Below are positions 45,574 through 51,918 of a stretch of 51,918 nt of DNA, one piece after another (position 1 is the stretch's first letter; each line of letters begins with the position of its first letter). The stretch lies in the NCBI GenBank assembly GCA_016926695.1, contig JAFGOB010000171.1:1-51918 (forward strand), read 5' to 3'. The DNA comes from Dehalococcoidales bacterium (GTDB lineage: Bacteria; Chloroflexota; Dehalococcoidia; Dehalococcoidales; UBA3254). A program made the position numbers and the translations under genes. The notes under the pieces are model-generated. The model was not told where the DNA came from, searched no databases, and worked only from the letters and a program-made list of their open reading frames with translations.

Positions 45574-48231
45574 ATGAAAGAAGAAAGTGATTACAATGAA
45601 GAGTTTTCAGGTGAAAAAACATACTTGAAAGGGCTGGGATTTATAGGTTCCAGCAGCGGTGACTCCAATACATCGATGATCGATGTAAAGAACGGCAAAA
45701 TTGTCAGGATAAGGCCATTGCATTATGATTGGAAGTACGATAAAAAGCACCTTAATCCCTGGAAGATGAAGGCAAAGGGGACGACATTTGAGCCTACCAT
45801 GAAATCGCTGATTCCCCCATACAGTCTGGCCTACAAGAACCGCGTATATTCTCCCAACAGGATACTCTATCCTCTGAAACGAGTTGATTGGGACCCTGCC
45901 GGCAACCGCAACATAGCCAACCGGGGCATCAGCAAATACGTAAGGATATCCTGGGATGAGGCTATAGACATTATAGTCAGTGAAATAAAGCGGATGATTG
46001 ACACGTACGGGCCATATGCGATACTGGCGCAGGCAGATGGACACGGCGAGACAAAGTTTATCCATGGCCCTCACGGCTGCCAAAGCAAGCTGCTGGAAAT
46101 GCTGGGAGGTTATACGCTGCAAATAAGGAATCCGGATAGCTGGGAAGGCTGGTACTGGGGTGCTAAACATGCCTGGGGTTGTGAGGAAGTGGGCCAGATG
46201 GAGCCGGTCATCAATGCCATCCCTGATATTGCCAAAAACAGTGCTCAGGTCCTCTTCTGGGGCTGTGATCCGGAAACAGCGCCCTGGGGTTTCGACGGAC
46301 AAATGGCCAGCCGTGTATGTTACTGGTTCAACGAACTCGGTATAAAATCGATATTTATCTCCCCGGACCTGAACTACGGCGGGGCAATCCATGGTGATAA
46401 ATGGATTCCCATAAAACCGGGAACGGATGCCGCTCTCCAACTGGCTATCGCCTATGTCTGGATCACCGAAGACGCTTACGACAAGGAATATGTCAAAACC
46501 CATTCAGTCGGCTTCGATAAGTTCCGCCAGTATGTGGTAGGAGAGGAAGACGGGATCCCGAAAACACCCCAATGGGCCCAGGAAAAAACGGGAATTGCAT
46601 CGAGAACAATCAAGGCGCTGGCAAGGGCATGGGCCGCCAATGCGACCTCAATAGCCCACGGGAATGGAGGTCCGACTGTCAGAGTGCCCTTTTCAACAGA
46701 AAACGGACGTCTCGAAGTCCTGTTATTGGCCATGCAGGGGTTGGGAAAACCGGGTGTCCATCAGGTTAAAATGATAGAGTGGGGTCGCCGTAATTCACAG
46801 ATGACCAATCCGATGCCGCTGGGTTCCATGATACCCAGATTGATATCTATCTGGAGCGGTGGGATGAACTTTTCAGCTAATCCGCAGGCGGAAGCCAAAA
46901 AGACTTCCCAGGTCAGCATTACGGCCCAATCGGGAATTCCCAAACAATTTATTCCGAAAGATCTTATTCATGATGCTCTGCTCAATGCACCCATGAGCTG
47001 GTATGGCAATACACTGGCCAGGTCCGATGTAGAGGACCAGTTTGTGAAATACACCTATCCGGCTGAAGGCTGCTCGGAAATACACATGATATGGACGGAT
47101 TCTCCCTGCTGGATTACCTGCTGGAACGATGGTAACTCTTTTATCAAAGGTCTCAGAAGTCCGAAGGTTGAGTTCATTCTGGCACAGCACCCCTGGATGG
47201 AAAACGATTGTCTCTTTGCGGACCTCATCCTTCCGGTCAGCACCAAGTTCGAATCAGAGACCCTCAATATGGATATTATGAACGGACAATTTTCTCTGAT
47301 CTTTGAGGAAAAACAGTGTATTCAACCGGTAGGGGAGGCCAAGAGCGACTATGACATTATCTGCTTGATAGCTGAAAAGTTTGGTCTATTGGAAGAATAT
47401 AATGGCGGCAAGAGCGTTAAGGAACTGATGAGATTCGGATTCGAAAATTCGGGCATTCAGAAATTGATGAGCTACGAGGAGTTTTCCAAGAAGGGGTACT
47501 ATATGATTCCGACTGACAGCCAGTGGGAGCAGTATCCCGCGGGGCTGAAGAAGTTTTATGAAGACCCTGAGAATAATCGCCTGAGCACACCCAGCGGTAA
47601 AATTGAGTTTTATTCCGAGCGACTGGCCAGGCATTTCCCGGATGACATGGAAAGGCCCCCGGTCCCGCACTGGGTTGAAAAGGGAGAGGGTCATGATGAA
47701 AGGACATCCAGCCCCAGGGCTAAAAAGTATCCCCTGCTGGTGGTCTCCAATCATCCCAGGTGGCGGGTGCATGCCAACCATGACGACATGACCTGGCTGA
47801 GGGAGATACCAACCTGTAAGGTCCAGGGCCCGGATGGTTATAAATACGAGCCTCTGTGGATTAATCCCGGGGATGCCGCCGCCAGGGGTATTGAAAACGG
47901 GGATGTGGTTATGATTTACAATGAAAGGGGTGGGGTTCTGGCCGGGGCCCGCGTGACCGAGAGAATTATGCCCGGGGCTGTTTATATAGACCACGGCGCC
48001 AGGTATGATCCTGTTGTGCCCGGAGAGCTTGACAGGGGTGGGGCCATCAATACTATTACTCCCCATCATACTACCTCGAAAAACGCTACAGGTATGGTTG
48101 TGAGTGCTTTTCTGGTTGAAGTTAAAAGAGCGGATCTGGATGAGCTAATGCAGCGATACCCTCAGGCTTTCAAGAGAAAATACTGTACCGGCGCCGGTCT
48201 GCCTTTAGAAAGAGTTATGGTAGAGAAGTAA
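45574..48231 (+). CDS. Molybdopterin oxidoreductase resembling pyrogallol-phloroglucinol transhydroxylase large subunit
   Basis: An 885-residue molybdopterin enzyme of the DMSO-reductase superfamily. Its start lacks the usual N-terminal 4Fe-4S cysteines. Length and stretches such as SMIDVKNGKIVRIRP, YPLKRVDWDP, YVRISWDEA and NPDSWEGWYWG closely follow the transhydroxylase of Pelobacter acidigallici. The Mo-ligand Ser and the preceding Asp of that enzyme correspond to Ser189 and Asp188 here. The family moves hydroxyl groups between polyphenols without net redox change. The known enzyme needs an iron-sulfur small subunit. None is encoded next to this gene or elsewhere in the window. The next gene is convergent. 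A related hydroxylase or hydratase role is also possible. Confidence 0.88.
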   Translation: MKEESDYNEEFSGEKTYLKGLGFIGSSSGDSNTSMIDVKNGKIVRIRPLHYDWKYDKKHLNPWKMKAKGTTFEPTMKSLIPPYSLAYKNRVYSPNRILYPLKRVDWDPAGNRNIANRGISKYVRISWDEAIDIIVSEIKRMIDTYGPYAILAQADGHGETKFIHGPHGCQSKLLEMLGGYTLQIRNPDSWEGWYWGAKHAWGCEEVGQMEPVINAIPDIAKNSAQVLFWGCDPETAPWGFDGQMASRVCYWFNELGIKSIFISPDLNYGGAIHGDKWIPIKPGTDAALQLAIAYVWITEDAYDKEYVKTHSVGFDKFRQYVVGEEDGIPKTPQWAQEKTGIASRTIKALARAWAANATSIAHGNGGPTVRVPFSTENGRLEVLLLAMQGLGKPGVHQVKMIEWGRRNSQMTNPMPLGSMIPRLISIWSGGMNFSANPQAEAKKTSQVSITAQSGIPKQFIPKDLIHDALLNAPMSWYGNTLARSDVEDQFVKYTYPAEGCSEIHMIWTDSPCWITCWNDGNSFIKGLRSPKVEFILAQHPWMENDCLFADLILPVSTKFESETLNMDIMNGQFSLIFEEKQCIQPVGEAKSDYDIICLIAEKFGLLEEYNGGKSVKELMRFGFENSGIQKLMSYEEFSKKGYYMIPTDSQWEQYPAGLKKFYEDPENNRLSTPSGKIEFYSERLARHFPDDMERPPVPHWVEKGEGHDERTSSPRAKKYPLLVVSNHPRWRVHANHDDMTWLREIPTCKVQGPDGYKYEPLWINPGDAAARGIENGDVVMIYNERGGVLAGARVTERIMPGAVYIDHGARYDPVVPGELDRGGAINTITPHHTTSKNATGMVVSAFLVEVKRADLDELMQRYPQAFKRKYCTGAGLPLERVMVEK

Positions 48232-48239
48232 AAATACCG

Positions 48240-48272
48240 GGGACAGGGGAAGGTGTTCACATCCCCTGTCCC
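48240..48272. terminator. Terminator between convergent molybdoenzyme and radical SAM genes
   Basis: A perfect 11-bp stem GGGACAGGGGA/TCCCCTGTCCC with an 11-base loop. On the minus strand it is followed by CGGTATTTTT, fitting the radical SAM gene. On the plus strand no T run follows. Confidence 0.6.
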
Positions 48273-48307
48273 AGCGCTGAAAAAATAGCGGATGACGGCT
48301 GAAAAGG

Positions 48308-49537
48308 CTATTGTTTATGCCTGAAATACTTGGAGTATCCTTCATCCAGCAAGCTTTGCATAGCCTTGTTTCGCCCCAGGCTGCGGAGAAACCTCCTGTA
48401 GCTCAGACCTTCAGTGTAAGCGCTATAACGGATAGCGCCCGGTTCATGGCATGTTCTACAGCGGTCGATCCGGGCCTGCTGCTTTCTCCAGGCACAGAAA
48501 GCAGGGTTGTTCCAGATTTCAGCCGGTGAATGCTCTTTCAGATTTCCCACCGGTTCGGATATCATTTCACAGGGGTAGACCTGCCCGTCAAACTCAATGA
48601 ACAGGTAATTGTAGCCGGCGGTGCACTTCCAGCGTTTTTGCCCTGTCGTCAGGAATTGCAGGGTCTGTGAATAATAGTAGTTGGATTGCAGGTCATGCCC
48701 TGAATACAGCGACCTGATCTTCTTGTATTCCTCTGATCCCAGGGTGTATTTCCCCTTTTTCTCCGGGTTTCTGAACCGGCCTTCAGTGAAAAAAACGGGT
48801 GAAATGATATGAAAAAGCCCTTTTGAAAGCGCCAGCTCCAGTATGTTCTCCAGTTCGCCGGCATTCTCCGGCAGGATTGTGGCCTTGATGCCGGCGAAGA
48901 AATTGGTGTACTCTTTCTGAAGACCGGAGAGATTGTTCAGGGTCTCTGAGACCATAGCGTAGGCGCCGGGTATGCCCCTGATCCTGTCGTGAGTTTCGCC
49001 GATGCCGTCGAGGGAATTAACACTGACAAGGTCTATTCCGGTATTTTGAAGGGCCTCCAGTATTCTGCGATAGTTGGCCGTGATCCTTTCCGTTAAAAAG
49101 CCGTTGGAGGTTATTATTATACTTCTCAGACCGGGGAAACGGGAAGATTTCAATGCGGATATGCCCGTTACCAGGTCTACCAGGTCGTTTCTTAAATGGG
49201 GCTCACCGCCGGTCAAATCAAGTTCGACCAGGTCGCTGAAAAGCGGATCTGCGAGTATGTCCAGGATTTTTTGTCGGTCCATCTCCAGGTCTTTGATATC
49301 CGGTTTTTCCAGGCCGTGTTTCCAGATATTGCACATAATGCAGCGGGAGTTGCAGCGGTGAGTTAAAGCCAGGCTGACGACCTCCGGACGGAGAGGCCTG
49401 CAGACCGACTCATGATACCGGAATGAAATGCCGTTGAGCAAAAGTCTGGAGGTCACACCGTGGTAATTAATTTGCGCTGCTTCCGGGGATCCGGCCGGCC
49501 TGGATGGAGCTTTCCCCGCGGATTGAGTGTCGGTCAT
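48308..49537 (-). CDS. Radical SAM/SPASM-like protein
   Basis: A 409-residue radical SAM protein with the cluster motif Cys62-x3-Cys66-x2-Cys69 (CNSRCIMC), GGEPH, and a C-terminal auxiliary-cluster domain with CTAGYNYLF, YPCEM and CRTCHEP. I prefer the ATG at 49537, six bases after AAGGGGA, to the adjacent TTG. The N-terminal 50 residues are low in complexity. The substrate is not recognisable and no precursor peptide is evident beside it. It is not closely similar to MftC. A role in lipid, cofactor or peptide modification is open. Confidence 0.85.
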   Translation of the reverse strand: MTDTQSAGKAPSRPAGSPEAAQINYHGVTSRLLLNGISFRYHESVCRPLRPEVVSLALTHRCNSRCIMCNIWKHGLEKPDIKDLEMDRQKILDILADPLFSDLVELDLTGGEPHLRNDLVDLVTGISALKSSRFPGLRSIIITSNGFLTERITANYRRILEALQNTGIDLVSVNSLDGIGETHDRIRGIPGAYAMVSETLNNLSGLQKEYTNFFAGIKATILPENAGELENILELALSKGLFHIISPVFFTEGRFRNPEKKGKYTLGSEEYKKIRSLYSGHDLQSNYYYSQTLQFLTTGQKRWKCTAGYNYLFIEFDGQVYPCEMISEPVGNLKEHSPAEIWNNPAFCAWRKQQARIDRCRTCHEPGAIRYSAYTEGLSYRRFLRSLGRNKAMQSLLDEGYSKYFRHKQ

Positions 49538-49840
49538 CAAATATCCCCTTTATTGTTTATCTTATTATTAACGCCGGTCATCTTCAAGCCTGGGTTCCGT
49601 ATTACGGTGTTGACCCGGACAGAGAGCCGTTTTCCCCGGTTGATAATATAATTGTACAGGCAGTTTTTTCACTTTTTTACAGGCGGCTTGAATCCTGAAG
49701 GTATACGGAAAAGCGCTGAAAAAGCCCAGACGGCAGGGGGAATTTACAGTATGTTTATCACAGGTGATATAATACATGAAAATGGATGAAGAGCACCTGG
49801 GGTGCTGGCTATCAGGCTGAAAACGGAGGGCTGGCGTTTT

Positions 49841-50626
49841 ATGACAAGGATTCTTCAGGATAAAGCTACCTCAACCAAGCTGCAGATATTGATTGAGATC
49901 GCTGCCGGACAGCCTGACGTTCAACAGAAGGATATCGCCAAAAAGCTTGGTATTACGCCTCAGTGGGTTTCCGAATATATTATAAAATTCGTCGAGGAAG
50001 GTCTGGTTACTTCAGAGGGACGGTCAAAGTACCGGGTTACGGCAGAAGGCATAGACTGGGTTATGAGATTGCTGCGGGAATTACGGGAGTATTTCGCAGC
50101 AGCCGAAAAGGTGATAAGTAATATTGCCGTCAGTGCAGCGGTGGCGGATCAAGATCTTTCCAGGGGACAGCAGGTGGGCCTGGTAATGAGGGAGGGCATA
50201 CTTATTGCCAGTCCTTACAGCGGACAACCAGCCAGGGGTATAGCGGTTATTGATGCCCGTACGGGTGAAGATATCGGTGTTTCCAATATAGAAGGAATCA
50301 TCGAACTTGAACAGGGCAAGGTGACGATTCTGAAAGTCCCCGGTATTCAACGGGGCGGTTCCAGGAGAGTTGATCTGGCCCGCTTAAGAAAAGAGATCAG
50401 CGGTGAAACAATCATCGGCTCTGTCGGCACCGAGGCTATGATAGCCCTGAGGCAAATAGGCTCCGTACCGACATATACCTATGGTGCAAAGGGAGCCATT
50501 ATGGATGCTGCCCAGAAGGGTGTATCCTCGGTGGTGGTGTGCGTGGATGATGAGGTCCCTGAATTACTCCAGGCGCTGGAAGAGAAACAACTGGGATACA
50601 AACTCCTGGAACTGGAAAAACCTTAA
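49841..50626 (+). CDS. Winged-helix transcriptional regulator with a C-terminal domain of unknown function
   Basis: A 261-residue protein. I chose the ATG at 49841 with GGAGGG 10 bases upstream. Residues 10-75 form a winged helix (DVQQKDIAKKLGITPQWVSEYIIKFVEEGLV) resembling archaeal MarR-like regulators. The remainder has a ligand-domain look (GLVMREGILIASPYSG, IGSVGTEAMIALRQIG). The family occurs mainly in archaea and some anaerobic bacteria as far as I recall. The target is unknown. It stands alone on the plus strand. Confidence 0.8.
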   Translation: MTRILQDKATSTKLQILIEIAAGQPDVQQKDIAKKLGITPQWVSEYIIKFVEEGLVTSEGRSKYRVTAEGIDWVMRLLRELREYFAAAEKVISNIAVSAAVADQDLSRGQQVGLVMREGILIASPYSGQPARGIAVIDARTGEDIGVSNIEGIIELEQGKVTILKVPGIQRGGSRRVDLARLRKEISGETIIGSVGTEAMIALRQIGSVPTYTYGAKGAIMDAAQKGVSSVVVCVDDEVPELLQALEEKQLGYKLLELEKP

Positions 50627-50976
50627 CCTCCCTTAGACTTTTCTGCGGAGTATTGTCCTCTTATCCTGTGGTTTGATTTAACCATACTTCAGCAGGTCCA
50701 GGAACAAAGCTCATTTTAATTGAAGCTTTCCCGACCTCCGCATTAATGAGACTGGGATCGCTTTTCTCAGGCTCAATGTTTAACACTAATATTTTTTGTT
50801 TTCACATATTGTTATGAAGTTAAGCTAAGGTATAGAATAAAAAAATAACTAAAATATTTTTTTTGATATACTTTTTTAATAGCGATAATAATTAAATATT
50901 ATAGATGTATCTTTTAGCATAACTTAAAAAGTTACATCGATGAACTTTTAAGATAAGAAAAGGGGAAAGTGGGGGA
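50627..50976. other. AT-rich intergenic region before the secreted protein
   Basis: 350 bases with no gene. An imperfect inverted repeat CTTAAAAAGTT/AACTTTTAAG lies near 50923-50954, just before the GGGGAAAG ribosome-site region. Promoter-like AT tracts occur around 50800-50880. Confidence 0.4.
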
Positions 50977-51918
50977 ATGAAGAGAATAATAAGATTTTCG
51001 ACTTGTTTGATACTTGTCGCTTTGGTTTCAGTATTTCTTCTGGCGGTTCCGGCAGGTGCAGCAGGTCTTCTTGACCAGCAGCAAACTGCCAGTAATACTT
51101 CCGCGTTTACAGGCATTGATACGGTACCTTTTACACGGCAGGGACTTGCCCAGACGTTTACCGCCGGGATGACCGGAGAGCTCGCGGGTATATCTGTCTA
51201 CATCGGCCACAATCTTGCAGGTACAGCCAACCTGGAAATATTACTAGAGAGTGTCGATGCCGCATGAAAGCCTGCGGGGTCTTCTGTGACGCCTATAAGT
51301 GTGAATTATGGGCCTTACGAACCGGGTGCTCCCCAATGGTTGGATTTCTCATTTTCTTCACCGTTTCCTTATATTCAGAGTGGGACCATGTATGCTCTGT
51401 CATTGCGTACCTGGAGCACAACGAACATGACTCAAACTATGGAATGGCGTGGAACATCCACCGACAATTATGGTGGAGGCAAGGCTTATTTCAATAGTAC
51501 AGGATCTGCCTGGGAAGAAAGCCCTGCTCTTCGTGATTTCGCTTTTAAAACCTATGTATTTCCTGCTATCCGGTCGGCTAATAGCGGTGATTGGAACAAT
51601 GCAGGTACATGGGAAGGCGGCATTGTTCCCGGAGCAGGTAATAATGTGATAATACGTACGAACCACAAAGTGGCTTTAACTGACAATGCCAGTGTGGGTA
51701 GTATCAAGTTCTATGATACAGGTAAATTGGATCTCCGCGACAAAAAACTATCGGTGTCCCAGGACCTGATAGATAGCACACCTGAAGTGGCGAGCGCTCC
51801 GATCGTAAGTTCAACTGGCAGCGGTATCCTGTCCTTTGAAGGCAATGCCGAGCAGAAGGTCAGGAGCGAGAGCGGTAAGATAGCAGAAACTACTATTCAG
51901 GCTGACATAGAGGTCAAG
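50977..51918 (+). pseudogene. Secreted protein fragment interrupted by an in-frame TGA, cut by the window end
   Basis: A 314-codon frame starts with a signal peptide (KRIIRFSTCLILVALVSVFLLAVPAGAAG) and runs to the window end. Codon 97 (51265-51267) is TGA between SVDAA and KPAGSS. The sequence before and after continues one jelly-roll-like secreted domain (QTFTAGMTGELAGISVYI, then PQWLDFSFSSPFPYIQSGTMYALSL). The later part, SGDWNNAGTWEGGIVPGAGNNVII, is of a type found in surface adhesins. As with the propeller gene at the start of the window, the frame is intact beyond the stop. The stop is probably a recent mutation. Confidence 0.75.

Noticed and set aside
49568..49777. A 69-codon minus-strand frame just upstream of the radical SAM gene, considered as a RiPP precursor
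   Set aside because: No ribosome site before its ATG and no leader/core pattern; the composition looks like a random frame.
144..51918. Reassignment of TGA to tryptophan in this genome
   Set aside because: Several intact genes, for example fixX and ADH2, end at TGA with normal family C-termini, and Trp is encoded by TGG throughout.

Overview
The window looks like a chromosomal segment of an anaerobic bacterium, most plausibly a Chloroflexota of the Dehalococcoidia type. That assignment is an inference. It rests on the Ala/Pro/Thr-rich linkers after the lipobox in the oligopeptide-binding proteins, the secreted proteins with a C-terminal membrane anchor, an archaeal-looking winged-helix regulator, many oxygen-independent enzymes (radical SAM, UbiD, molybdopterin hydroxytransferase) and selenocysteine use. 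No rRNA, tRNA, CRISPR array or insertion sequence was seen.

Layout. 0.1-1.4 kb: broken secreted beta-propeller gene (-). 1.5-4.3 kb: aldehyde dehydrogenase and a LysR-type regulator interrupted by TGA (-). 4.5-9.3 kb: a (-) operon of zinc alcohol dehydrogenase, UGSC selenoprotein 1 and DppB/DppC-like permeases. 9.8-18.2 kb: a (+) mycofactocin operon, mftA-mftB-mftC, an OYE/FadH-type flavoenzyme, etfA, fixC, fixX, etfB and a MftF-like glycosyltransferase. 18.5-20.9 kb: a second mftA, a thioredoxin-reductase-like flavoprotein and a UroD-like protein (-). 21.3-25.8 kb: UGSC selenoproteins 2 and 3 and an SDR (-). 26.2-34.4 kb: two UroD-like proteins, a second zinc ADH and a DppBCDF transporter (+). 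34.6-38.5 kb: two divergent peptide-binding lipoproteins. 38.7-48.2 kb: a third zinc ADH, a UbiD decarboxylase, a UGSC homologue with Ala at the Sec position, a fourth UroD-like protein and a pyrogallol-hydroxytransferase-like molybdoenzyme (+). 48.3-51.9 kb: a radical SAM/SPASM protein (-), a winged-helix regulator and an interrupted secreted protein cut by the window end.

How it may work together (inference). The locus reads as a catabolic island. ABC transporters import an organic substrate. UroD-like proteins, a prFMN decarboxylase and a hydroxytransferase-like molybdoenzyme process it. Alcohol and aldehyde dehydrogenases and an SDR remove electrons. Mycofactocin and its dedicated ETF/ETF-quinone oxidoreductase could carry those electrons to quinone. 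Three UGSC genes have an in-frame TGA at the same aligned position, and hairpins at matching distance follow each TGA, so they are best read as selenoproteins that otherwise would be split in two.

A conserved upstream element of about 70-80 bp precedes at least six transcription units: the aldehyde dehydrogenase, ADH1-UGSC1, UGSC2, SDR-UGSC3, ADH2 and binding-protein units. A shorter version lies in front of the LysR gene. This ties the pieces into one apparent regulon. The combination of UGSC selenoproteins, UroD-like paralogues, two mycofactocin precursors and one shared operator is the most likely undescribed system here.
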